The position numbers were made by a program, and so were the translations under genes. A stretch of 64,000 nt of DNA, taken from contig OZ244200.1 in NCBI GenBank assembly GCA_965216845.1, positions 2,914,001-2,978,000 on the forward strand. The letters are read 5' to 3'. Shown one piece after another: positions 47,680 to 56,850 of this stretch. Position 1 is the stretch's first letter. Every line of letters begins with the position of its first letter. The stretch comes from Panacagrimonas sp965216845. GTDB taxonomy: Bacteria; Pseudomonadota; Gammaproteobacteria; Nevskiales; Nevskiaceae. The notes below the pieces were generated by a model. That model saw nothing but the letters and a program-made list of their open reading frames with translations. It was not told the DNA's origin and searched no databases.

Positions 47680-48787
47680 ACCGCCTCAACGCACCTTCGA
47701 AGCGGCCGAACAGCATCTGTTGGCAAGCGCCGGCATCGATCCCGGACTGGATGCGTTCGCAGATCTGCATATCTTCAGTGAAGGTACTGACCGAAATCCG
47801 GTGATTCCGCCGCCAGTGCGCGGCATCCTTGCCGGCAGCCAGCGGACCATCGGTGGGCACCAGGGTGGTCATGCGCATCAGGCTTTGCTGGGCCGAAATC
47901 GGACGCGGCGCAATCCAGGTGATGTGATCCTGGCTCAGCAACAGCTGGTCGGTCGGAAACAGTGAGTAAACCAGATTGGCGTGATCGCGCAGGCGCCATT
48001 GTTCGCGCGGCAATTGGTCCAACCCGGAAATATTCGAACGCGCCAGCACGGATCGCATGTGCGGTCCAAAATTCTCAAACGTGGAAAGATTGTCCTCGAA
48101 ATGCGGGCCGATCGTCTGCCGGTGCGCACAACGAAAATGATATGCCTCAATGCCGCCTTCAATCAGCAGCTTCCAGTTGGCGGCGCACGGACGTTCATCC
48201 GAATACGCCACCCGCATGTTCTCGATCCGCAAGGCTTCCAGCTCCGGTGCCAGCGAACCCAGCCAAACGTCAAGGTCCAGTGAATCATCGCCCAGTCCTT
48301 GCACCCAGATCAGGCCGAAACGCTCCTGACACGGCAATGACTTCAACCCCAGTGCATCGCGATCCAAGCCGCCGAATCCCTGTTCGAAATGCGGCGCCGC
48401 AATCAGTGCTCCGCTGCTGTTGTACGTCCAGGCGTGATACGGACAGACGAATCGATGCTGACACCCCGCCGCGGCGTCCACCAACCGGGTGCCGCGATGA
48501 CGGCAGACATTCACCAAGGCATGGACGACGCCGTGTTCGTCGCGCGTCAGCAACACCGGCAACCCCAGGAGGTTGTGCCGGACGAACGCGCCCGGCTCGG
48601 CCAATTCACTGGCGTGGATGAGAGGCCGCGGAAGCGACTGCATCAGCCGCCGTTCGCGCTCGAAACGCCTTTGACTGGCGTAGTTTTCAACCGGGTTGCG
48701 GGCAACCGCTTGCTCCAGAAACAGCCCACCGCCGGATTTCAGGGCGAGCAACTCATCGATCAGCTTCAGCTCCGTCTCGCGCAGCAT
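47633..48787 (-). CDS. Rieske-type ring-hydroxylating oxygenase, alpha subunit
   Basis: 384 residues from the ATG at 48787; an in-frame start 15 codons earlier lacks support. Rieske [2Fe-2S] motif CRHRGTRL...CPYHAW (about residues 94-115) and the mononuclear iron region EGGIEAYHFRCAH (about 207-219). Such oxygenases hydroxylate or demethylate aromatic, sterol-like or quaternary amine substrates using O2 and electrons from a reductase. No ferredoxin, reductase or beta subunit gene is close by, so partners must be elsewhere. Substrate unknown. Confidence 0.88.
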   Translation of the reverse strand: MLRETELKLIDELLALKSGGGLFLEQAVARNPVENYASQRRFERERRLMQSLPRPLIHASELAEPGAFVRHNLLGLPVLLTRDEHGVVHALVNVCRHRGTRLVDAAAGCQHRFVCPYHAWTYNSSGALIAAPHFEQGFGGLDRDALGLKSLPCQERFGLIWVQGLGDDSLDLDVWLGSLAPELEALRIENMRVAYSDERPCAANWKLLIEGGIEAYHFRCAHRQTIGPHFEDNLSTFENFGPHMRSVLARSNISGLDQLPREQWRLRDHANLVYSLFPTDQLLLSQDHITWIAPRPISAQQSLMRMTTLVPTDGPLAAGKDAAHWRRNHRISVSTFTEDMQICERIQSGIDAGACQQMLFGRFEGALRRFNQVMDDQLARLESA

Positions 48788-49113
48788 GCATTCCCCTTTC
48801 AGCACAATGTCCCGACCGTGTGGCGGCGACATTGCCTGACGTCATACGAGCCGTCAAAAGCACATTCGAACGCGCGTCCATCCGGTTTTTTCGCTTGGCG
48901 AACAACCGTTGGGCACCGGCACGCTGCCGGGTCGGCACCCCGCCGCAAAGGTCACCGCCGCTGAACGATTCACGGCCGAGCGGCGCACGGCGAAAAAATG
49001 TCCGCTTCGGCGTTGAAAAACAGGCCAGGCGTCCGGCGATGATCTGCGTTTTGTGCCTTGATTCGGCCAATTTTCGCCCACGCCCGCCTTCGTTCAGAAA
49101 AGTCGGCGTCTGC
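48788..49113. other. Intergenic region upstream of the Rieske oxygenase
   Basis: 326 bp holding the promoter of the oxygenase gene on the minus strand. No gene, repeat or clear operator was recognised. Confidence 0.5.
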
Positions 49114-50001
49114 CTAACGCAAAGCGCGCGCAATCAACTCCGTCCGAATATCACTGAGCTTGCCCTTGACCACGGCAGCGTTTTCAGGGCCGATGCGCAT
49201 CATGATCTTGTGACCGGATGAGCGCGCTTGCAGACTGGGGTCGGCGTATTCATACAAAACCTTGGGCCGGATCAGTTCCAGCGGCGCATCATTCTCCGGC
49301 GCGGCCAATAGGTGCTCAATGATCTCGATCAGCCGGTCATTGAAATATCGGCCCGGATAACCCAGATTTTCATACGCTGCCTGAAACAGGGGGTAATGCC
49401 GATAATAAAGTGACACCAGTTCCGCCGGGTCGGCCTCCGACAACAAACCCACGTAGCGCGCATAGCGCGCGCCGTTTTCCGGCGTAGAAAGGTACACGCC
49501 CTGGCTCTGCGCCAAGACTTGATATTGGCCGGGAACATGGCGCAGCGGCCAGGCGCGTGGCGGAATCGGGGCGCCGTCCAGGCTGTTGACGGTCGCCACG
49601 ATCCGCCGCACCAGGCCCTTGGGCATCAGATACTGCTCAATCCGCTGCCGATCGAACAATCGCAGAATGGCCCTGCCCAGCCGTTGATCTCCGTTTTCAC
49701 GCGGCTGCGTTTTTTTGGCTTTCGGCGCAGCGGTTGGCGCCGCCTGGATCGCCACCGGCGACTGCCCCGGCGGCGGCGAATCGATCAGGTCAACCGCCTG
49801 GCTGACTTGTTCGGGTTCGGTTTCTGGCACCGGATACTGAATCGGTGGTGGCGCTTCTGGCGCCAGCGTTGCGATGCTGTCGTCCGGCGGCGCCGACGCG
49901 ATGTCCAGATTCGTCGGCAGCTCATCCCGGTAGAGGTAGAAACCGATACCGCCCAGGATCGCCAAACCGGCGATGGTTGCTCCCCAGACGGTTTTACTCA
50001 T
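49114..50001 (-). CDS. DUF3014 family membrane-anchored protein
   Basis: 295 residues. One N-terminal membrane helix (about 7-24), a Pro/Ala-rich linker (about 30-105) and a conserved C-terminal domain beginning RLGRAILRLFDRQRIEQYL and containing IVATVNSLDGAPIPPRAWPLRHV, the DUF3014 signature. The linker and anchor suggest a periplasmic domain. Function unknown. A GGAGG Shine-Dalgarno lies upstream of the ATG. Confidence 0.88.
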   Translation of the reverse strand: MSKTVWGATIAGLAILGGIGFYLYRDELPTNLDIASAPPDDSIATLAPEAPPPIQYPVPETEPEQVSQAVDLIDSPPPGQSPVAIQAAPTAAPKAKKTQPRENGDQRLGRAILRLFDRQRIEQYLMPKGLVRRIVATVNSLDGAPIPPRAWPLRHVPGQYQVLAQSQGVYLSTPENGARYARYVGLLSEADPAELVSLYYRHYPLFQAAYENLGYPGRYFNDRLIEIIEHLLAAPENDAPLELIRPKVLYEYADPSLQARSSGHKIMMRIGPENAAVVKGKLSDIRTELIARALR

Positions 50002-50121
50002 TGAATGTTCCCTCCCTGCGCGCCATGAAATTGGCCGGAATGAGCCATAGTTTGCCTGCTGGCGGCCATTCCCGAAACCGTGTCAGGCTCGAAATGCTTG
50101 GGTTGCTGCGATCACCCTGCC

Positions 50122-51138
50122 TCACCCGCGCGCGCTCATTGCCGACGACACCAGCTCGTGCGCCTTCAAGCGATGCTGGTGACTGTGCATGTTGCACACC
50201 AGCATCAACTCATCGGCGTTGGCATCGGCACAGATGGTCATGAGTTGCTCAGCCACCGCTTCGGCGGCGCCGACCACATTCAACCGCGCATGACGGGCGA
50301 TGGCCTGCCGGTCACTGTCGGTATAGGAATAAGCCAGCGCCTCTTCCGGACTCGGAATGGGCGGAAACTCGTTCGACAGCATGCGCAGGCGCATCAGGTC
50401 CAGAGACGCGCCGTGGTATCGCGCTTCGTCCTCGGTCTGGGCGCAGACGAATGAAACCGCCACGATGGCGTGCGGCTCCGGAAAATGAGCCGAAGGACGA
50501 AAGGCCGCGCGATAGGCCTGGATCGCCGGCGCCGCCGGTTCGGGGCTGAAGTGGGTGGCAAAGGCGTAGCCCATGCCAGCAGCGCCCGCGGATTGGGCGC
50601 TGGCGCCGCTGGAACCCAATATCCAGATCGGCGGCGCATTGGCATCCGAAGGCATCACCGGCAGGTGATGGAAGGGATGTCCCGGCTGGTACAGACGCCC
50701 GAAGAAAGACAGCAATTCCGACATCAGCGATGAAAACTGTTCGCCGCCGGCGGCGCGCAGCGCGCGGCTGGCACTGACATCCGAGCCGGGTGCGCGACCG
50801 ATCCCCAGATCAATCCGCCCCGGATAGAGCGCGGACAGACTGTGAAAGGACTCGGCCACCCGCAGCGGTGCGTGATTCGGCAGCATGATGCCGCCCGAAC
50901 CAAGACGAATGCGCTGCGTGCGCGCCGCGATGGCGGCGATCAGCACCTCCGGAGACGAGCTTGCAACCGCCGGCAAGCCGTGATGTTCGGCAAACCAGTA
51001 CCGTGCAAAACCCAGGTCTTCGGCCAGCCGGGCCAGATCAAGCGTCCGGCGCAGGGCTTCGGATGCGCTCTGACCGCTGCCCACCGGCGCCAGATCAAGC
51101 ACCGACAAGGGAACCGATTTCTGCGGACGGCGGCTCAA
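50122..51138 (-). CDS. LLM-class flavin-dependent oxidoreductase (MsnO8-like)
   Basis: 338 residues from a TTG at 51138; no strong Shine-Dalgarno decides the start. The protein has the bacterial luciferase-like TIM-barrel blocks LSVLDLAPVGSG, GFARYWFAEHHGLPAVASSSPEVLIAAIAA (in pieces), LGSGGIMLPNHAPLRVAESF and PGRIDLGIGRAPGS. These are typical of the MsnO8 branch of single-component flavin monooxygenases. Substrate not known. The gene is flanked by unrelated small genes. Confidence 0.9.
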   Translation of the reverse strand: MSRRPQKSVPLSVLDLAPVGSGQSASEALRRTLDLARLAEDLGFARYWFAEHHGLPAVASSSPEVLIAAIAARTQRIRLGSGGIMLPNHAPLRVAESFHSLSALYPGRIDLGIGRAPGSDVSASRALRAAGGEQFSSLMSELLSFFGRLYQPGHPFHHLPVMPSDANAPPIWILGSSGASAQSAGAAGMGYAFATHFSPEPAAPAIQAYRAAFRPSAHFPEPHAIVAVSFVCAQTEDEARYHGASLDLMRLRMLSNEFPPIPSPEEALAYSYTDSDRQAIARHARLNVVGAAEAVAEQLMTICADANADELMLVCNMHSHQHRLKAHELVSSAMSARG

Positions 51139-51185
51139 TCGATCAAACCGATGGCAGCAGGTGGGCAGGTGACCACGCGCGGTGA

Positions 51186-51734
51186 TTATCGGCCGGTTGA
51201 TCGTGGACCGAAGTTGTAGCGCACGCCGACTTCAAAGCGATCATCGTCTCCGCCCTGTGCCGCCACCTGCAAGTCCAGTTCGGGCGTGACACTGAACAAT
51301 CCGGCGACGCGAACCGAGGTGCTGTCTTCGTCGAACACATCCACGTAGCGCACTTCGGGGTGAATCTCCAGATGGTTGATCGGCTGCCAGCGCAGGCCGC
51401 CACGCAAGCCGATGCCGGTGTCATCGTCGACCCCCACGTCGACGTTTTCCAGCGACGCGCCCAGCACCAGATCCAGTTGCTTGTCCAGCGCAGTGTGGAA
51501 CAGCGCACCGGCGGTGATCTGCTCGTAATCGTCGATATCGGCGTATTCACCGAACAGCGCGATGGGCGGCGCCAAATCATAGCTGCCGGCGATACGAATG
51601 CCGGTTTCATCGTCGCTACCCTGATCCTGATTGACCAGGCCGCCTTCCAGGTAGCTGTAGTTGTGCGCGCTCGCGGCGCAGGGAACCGCCACCAGCAATG
51701 CCAGCCATGTCTTTCTGCCGCGATTCCTGATCAT
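51186..51734 (-). CDS. Small outer-membrane beta-barrel-like protein
   Basis: 182 residues from the ATG at 51734, which has AAGGAG upstream. Signal peptide about 1-24 (ending ASAHN). The mature part alternates polar and apolar residues in short strands (NYSYLEGGLVN, ETGIRIAGSYDLAP, IALFGEYADIDD, VGVRYNFGP) and ends with an aromatic residue near the C-terminus, the pattern of small YfaZ/OmpA-barrel-like proteins. Asp-rich turns are notable. No named family was confirmed. Confidence 0.75.
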   Translation of the reverse strand: MIRNRGRKTWLALLVAVPCAASAHNYSYLEGGLVNQDQGSDDETGIRIAGSYDLAPPIALFGEYADIDDYEQITAGALFHTALDKQLDLVLGASLENVDVGVDDDTGIGLRGGLRWQPINHLEIHPEVRYVDVFDEDSTSVRVAGLFSVTPELDLQVAAQGGDDDRFEVGVRYNFGPRSTGR

Positions 51735-51896
51735 TTTGTTGACTCCTTGAGGTTGTTGAATGGGTGAAATATTGCACGCCGCCACTGATCAACGACGGCG
51801 AACATCAGTCTGCCCATGTTTCGCCAAAGCTGAGCTGAACGCGCCGTCACGTCGGATTGATTCATACTAAGCGATCAACGCAGATGGGTAGTTCCG

Positions 51897-52412
51897 ATGA
51901 GCCTTTCGATGTATCAGATCAGCGTGCCGCCGCTGGCGCGCGTGCTGGGCCAACTGCAGCACATTTTGCGGACTGGCGCGGCGCACGCCCGCGAACAGGA
52001 GATTGACCAGGCCATTCTGCTGTCATCACGCCTGTTTCCCAACATGTTCGATCTCACCAAGCAGGTGCAGATCGCCACTGACATGTCCAAGGGCTGCATC
52101 GCACGCCTGACGCAGCAAACCGCGCCGGTGTTCGAGGACAATGAAACACGGTTTGAAGCGCTGTGCGCGCGCACCCAGGCCACCGTGGACTTCATCCAGT
52201 CCACTGGCGAAGAACAGTTTGAAGGCAGCCAGCAACGCGCCATCGACTTCAAGACGCCACGCGGCCTGCTCAAGTTCACCGGCTTGAGCTATGTACAGCG
52301 TTTTGTGCTGCCCAATGTCCATTTTCACACCACCACCGCCTACAACATCCTGCGCAGCAACGGCGTGCCCTTGAGCAAAATCGATTATCTGGGTGACCTG
52401 CCGATGGCCTGA
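51897..52412 (+). CDS. DUF1993 family protein
   Basis: 171 residues. The start SLSMYQISVPPLARVLGQLQHIL and the blocks SRLFPNMFDLTKQVQIATDMSKG and LPNVHFHTTTAYNILRSNGVPLSKIDYLG are the family pattern. The helical fold is DinB-like, but the classic metal-binding triad is not obvious. Function unknown. It is convergent with slyX (gap 15 bp). Confidence 0.9.
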   Translation: MSLSMYQISVPPLARVLGQLQHILRTGAAHAREQEIDQAILLSSRLFPNMFDLTKQVQIATDMSKGCIARLTQQTAPVFEDNETRFEALCARTQATVDFIQSTGEEQFEGSQQRAIDFKTPRGLLKFTGLSYVQRFVLPNVHFHTTTAYNILRSNGVPLSKIDYLGDLPMA

Positions 52413-52427
52413 GGCGCTGCCGGCGCG

Positions 52428-52634
52428 TCAATAATGCGGTGGCACCTCGTCCGCCGCACTGTTGGCGGGCTGTTCGGCGGCGATGCGACGCATGCGCTCG
52501 GACAGCGCCACAAGGCTGCGCTGGATACGCTCCAGCTGATCCTGTTGGCGCTGAATCACCTCATCCAGCGCGCGTAGCGTGTCCTCCTGAAAAGCAATGC
52601 GCGTTTGCAGGTCAATGATGCGTGGATCGTCCAT
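52428..52634 (-). CDS. slyX: SlyX family protein
   Basis: 68 residues from the ATG at 52634. The sequence IIDLQTRIAFQEDTLRALDEVIQRQQDQLERIQRSLVALSERM (residues about 5-47, given in one line of heptads) forms a single coiled coil, matching SlyX. Function not well defined. The gene is divergent from serA with 48 bp between starts. The longer frame upstream is serA read on the other strand. Confidence 0.85.
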   Translation of the reverse strand: MDDPRIIDLQTRIAFQEDTLRALDEVIQRQQDQLERIQRSLVALSERMRRIAAEQPANSAADEVPPHY

Positions 52635-52682
52635 GTTCTGCGCCGATGATTGGGTATTGATTCCATTTTGCGGCTTTCCATC

Positions 52683-53918
<1,236 letters not shown>

Positions 53919-53939
53919 GGAAACGCTGATTAATGGGCC

Positions 53940-54272
53940 CTAGAGCCCCAGGTTTCCCAGATTCATTCCCGGCGGCAGATTCATGCCGCCGGTGACCGAC
54001 TGCATCTTCTCCTGGGAGGCGGATTCCAGTTTCTGAACCGCATCGTTGATGGCGGCGGCCAGCAGATCTTCCAGAAATTCCTTGTCTTCTTCCAGCGCCG
54101 CCGGATTGATCTCCACCTTGCGCGCCTGATGGCGGCCGTCCAGCGTGACCTTGACCATGCCGGCGCCGGATTCTCCGGTCACTTCCATGCTCGCCAGCTC
54201 TTCCTGCGCGCGCTTGACCTTGTCCTGCATCTCCTGCGCCTGCCGCATGATTTGACCCAATGCGCCCTTCAT
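53940..54272 (-). CDS. ybaB: YbaB/EbfC nucleoid-associated protein
   Basis: 110 residues. The hallmarks GALGQIMRQAQEMQDKVKRAQEEL (from residue 3) and VTLDGRHQARKVEINPAALEEDKEFLEDLL are clear. YbaB binds DNA as a dimer. Its start overlaps the dnaX stop by 4 bp, the conserved dnaX-ybaB pairing. The usual next gene recR is not present on this side; serA converges instead. Confidence 0.97.
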   Translation of the reverse strand: MKGALGQIMRQAQEMQDKVKRAQEELASMEVTGESGAGMVKVTLDGRHQARKVEINPAALEEDKEFLEDLLAAAINDAVQKLESASQEKMQSVTGGMNLPPGMNLGNLGL

Positions 54273-55870
54273 TGCTCTGACCTCTGATTACTTGAAATTG
54301 AACTAGAAACGGAATCGGGACGCAGACGCGCCCCGAATTGTTCGGTGAATGCCTGCACCTGCGGATCGGCCAGGATGGCTGCTTGCGCGGCGGTGCGCGC
54401 CGCCGCCTCCTGATCGGCCTGCTGACGCGCCGGGCTGACACCGTCCTGATCTTCCTGGATCTCGATGCGCAAGTTGACCGAACGCCCCAACTGCCGAGTC
54501 AATTCGTGCGCAATGGCTTTTTCGTGCTGTGCGCTATGCAGATACTGCAGCGTTACCGCCAATCCAAGGCGAATCTCGTCACCCCGTTCGCCCAGCCAGG
54601 CGCATTGTCTGGCCAGTTGACGGCTGGGACCATCCAGCTGCATGGCCTTGACCCGCTCACTCCAGCTCGCATCGGCCGCCAGCTTTGGCATCGGCGTCGG
54701 TTCTGACACGTTCGTGGTAGCGGCCGAAGGCGCTGGTTCACTTCGTCGAACCGTGGCACTGCTTGTGCGCCGTTCACCGGAACCGCCCCCAGCCGGACGA
54801 AAAGCCAGCATTCGCAGCAGCGTCATTTCAAGGCCGCTGCGCGGATCCGGCGCCCACGGCAGATCGCGCCGCCCGCTGACGGCGATCTGATAGTAAAGCT
54901 GCACGTCCTCGGCCGACAGACGATCCGCCAGCGCCAGCAAGCGCGCGCTGTCGTCTTCCTGCCTGGCGTCCGCCACCTGCTGGATCACGGCGATGCGCTG
55001 CAGTTGCGCCGCCAGGTCGGTGATCAGCGCGGCATAGTCCGGCGCCTGTTGATCGACCTCGGCCAGGGCCTGCATCAAACGCGCGCCATCACCGTCGGCA
55101 ATGGCCTGGAGCAAATCTTCGACCGCCTCACGACCAGCGGTGCCGAGCATGTCCTGAATCTGGTCCAAGCTCAGCGCGGCGTCGCCGGCGTAGGCGATGG
55201 CCTGATCCAGCAGGGACAGGCCATCACGCATGGAGCCGTCGGCGGCGCGCGCGATTTCCTGCAGCGCCGGGGCCTCAAACCGCAGCGCTTCGCTGTCCAT
55301 GATCCGCGCCAGTTGATCGCTGATGATCTGGCTCGGCAAACGGCGCAGATTGAACTGCAGACATCGCGACAACACCGTCACCGGCAGTCTTTGCGGATCG
55401 GTGGTGGCGAGAATGAATTTCACATGCGCCGGCGGCTCTTCCAGCATCTTCAACAGGGCGTTGAAGGCGCTTTTTGACAGCATGTGCACCTCGTCGATCA
55501 GGTACACCTTGTACCGTCCACGCACCGGCGAATACTGCGCGTTGTCGATCAGTTCGCGCACGTTGTCAACGCCGGTGTGGCTGGCGGCGTCGATCTCCAG
55601 CAAATCCATGAAACGGCCACCATCGACCTCGCTACAGGCCTGACATTGCCCGCAGGGACTGGCCGACACCCCCTGGCCACAGTTCAAACCCTTGGCGACG
55701 ATGCGCGCCAGCGTGGTCTTGCCGACGCCGCGGGTGCCGGTGAGCAAAATCGCCGGGTGCAGTTTGTCACCATCCAGTGCGTGCGACAGCGCCCGCACCA
55801 CATGAGACTGACCCATTACGTCCTCGAAGCGACGTGGACGCCATTTTCTTGCCAGGGCCAGATAGGTCAT
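54269..55870 (-). CDS. dnaX: DNA polymerase III subunits gamma and tau
   Basis: 533 residues. N-terminal AAA+ clamp-loader module: YLALARKWRPRRFEDVMGQ, Walker A LLTGTRGVGKTTLARI, a four-Cys zinc module (CGQGVSASPCGQCQAC) and KVYLIDEVHMLSKSAFNALL. The C-terminal region is the tau-type extension. No A-rich slippery site for a gamma-producing frameshift was recognised. The 4.5S RNA gene lies 36 bp upstream on the same strand, and ybaB follows with a 4-bp overlap. Confidence 0.95.
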   Translation of the reverse strand: MTYLALARKWRPRRFEDVMGQSHVVRALSHALDGDKLHPAILLTGTRGVGKTTLARIVAKGLNCGQGVSASPCGQCQACSEVDGGRFMDLLEIDAASHTGVDNVRELIDNAQYSPVRGRYKVYLIDEVHMLSKSAFNALLKMLEEPPAHVKFILATTDPQRLPVTVLSRCLQFNLRRLPSQIISDQLARIMDSEALRFEAPALQEIARAADGSMRDGLSLLDQAIAYAGDAALSLDQIQDMLGTAGREAVEDLLQAIADGDGARLMQALAEVDQQAPDYAALITDLAAQLQRIAVIQQVADARQEDDSARLLALADRLSAEDVQLYYQIAVSGRRDLPWAPDPRSGLEMTLLRMLAFRPAGGGSGERRTSSATVRRSEPAPSAATTNVSEPTPMPKLAADASWSERVKAMQLDGPSRQLARQCAWLGERGDEIRLGLAVTLQYLHSAQHEKAIAHELTRQLGRSVNLRIEIQEDQDGVSPARQQADQEAAARTAAQAAILADPQVQAFTEQFGARLRPDSVSSSISSNQRSEQ

Positions 55871-55906
55871 CGCTTGGATGGTTTGTCCCGATCAAATTCA
55901 AGAAGT

Positions 55907-56010
55907 GGCCCGCGCCAGCTTGCTCCGGCACCCGGTTATACCGCTACCGTTGCTTCCTTCCGGACCTGGCGGGGTTCACAGCGCACCGTCGCGGAGGGCC
56001 AGCGCGGGCC
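55907..56010 (-). ncRNA. ffs: Signal recognition particle 4.5S RNA
   Basis: On the minus strand the sequence contains the invariant SRP domain IV motif (CAGGTCCGGAAGGAAGCAAC) capping a long hairpin whose ends GGCCCGCGC and GCGCGGGCC pair. Length about 104 nt, typical of bacterial 4.5S RNA. It binds Ffh and guides membrane protein targeting. A -10-like GATAAT lies 7 bp upstream of the 5' end (56018-56023 on the plus strand), with only a weak -35. Confidence 0.93.
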
Positions 56011-56090
56011 GGTTCACATTATCCGTTATTTCAGCGGCAGCTGTTCGACGGCGCACCAGGGCGATGGTTTGGCGCCGCCAAACTTGCGCC

Positions 56091-56130
56091 AAAAAAACGA
56101 CGTGCCGCACCTTGCGGCGGTGCACGGCAC
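56091..56130 (-). terminator. Rho-independent terminator after tsaB
   Basis: On the minus strand a GC-rich hairpin (GTGCC..GCACC paired with GGTGC..GGCAC, loop GCCGCAA, small bulge) begins at the tsaB stop codon and is followed within a few bases by seven Ts (56091-56097 on the plus strand are A). It ends the mrcB-lipoprotein-yoaA-tsaB operon before ffs. Confidence 0.8.
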
Positions 56131-56843
56131 TAAGGTTGCGCGGCTTTTTTCGCACGCAGGAGCGCCTGCTCCCGCAGATTCAGAGCCACTTTGTCGCGCA
56201 CGTACAGGGGCGTGAGCGCGCTGGCATCCTGCCAATTGCGCGCGCCATCGTGCGCCACAGCCAATGCCGTTTGCGCATGAGGCAGGGCATCGGCGTCGAC
56301 GCCGTGAACCTGCGCATCAAGCCGCGCTGTTAGCGCATCCGAATAGGCGGCCCAGGCGCTTCCACAAGCAAACCAGTGATGGCCCTGTGGTTGCGGTAGA
56401 CGTTCGGGCGTCACCAAGACGGGATCGGACTGGGCTTGCAAAGTCCCGGTTCGGGAGCGGACGAAGGCCTGGAAATAGATCTCGCCCATGCGCGCATCGA
56501 TCGCCGCCAATATGCGGTGCTCACCGGATTGCAGTGCGCGCCGGGCCAGCATGGCCAGTGAACTGACCGGATAAACCGGACGATCCAGGCTCATCGCCAT
56601 TCCCTTGACCAGGCCCACGGCGATGCGTACGCCAACAAAACTTCCGGGGCCGACCCCGCAAACCAGGCCGTCCAGCTGCCGGGCACTGACGCCCGCCTCG
56701 GCCATGAGTGCGTTCATCATCGGCAGCAGCCGCTGGATGTGCGACTGACCGACAATCTCGAAGTGCTCCAGCAGCTGCCCATCCACGGACAGGGCGACCG
56801 AGCAGGCTTGGGTGGAAGAATCGATGGCGAGGATGCGTTTCAT
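56130..56843 (-). CDS. tsaB: tRNA threonylcarbamoyladenosine biosynthesis protein TsaB
   Basis: 237 residues from the ATG at 56843; the longer open frame upstream overlaps yoaA and is not TsaB-like. Start KRILAIDSSTQACSVALS, then LVCGVGPGSFVGVRIAVGLVKGMA, VYPVSSLAMLARRAL and AIDARMGEIYFQAF are typical. TsaB is the non-catalytic partner of TsaD in making t6A37 of ANN-reading tRNAs. It follows yoaA with a 7-bp gap, as in E. coli. Confidence 0.95.
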   Translation of the reverse strand: MKRILAIDSSTQACSVALSVDGQLLEHFEIVGQSHIQRLLPMMNALMAEAGVSARQLDGLVCGVGPGSFVGVRIAVGLVKGMAMSLDRPVYPVSSLAMLARRALQSGEHRILAAIDARMGEIYFQAFVRSRTGTLQAQSDPVLVTPERLPQPQGHHWFACGSAWAAYSDALTARLDAQVHGVDADALPHAQTALAVAHDGARNWQDASALTPLYVRDKVALNLREQALLRAKKAAQP

Positions 56844-56850
56844 GCGGATT

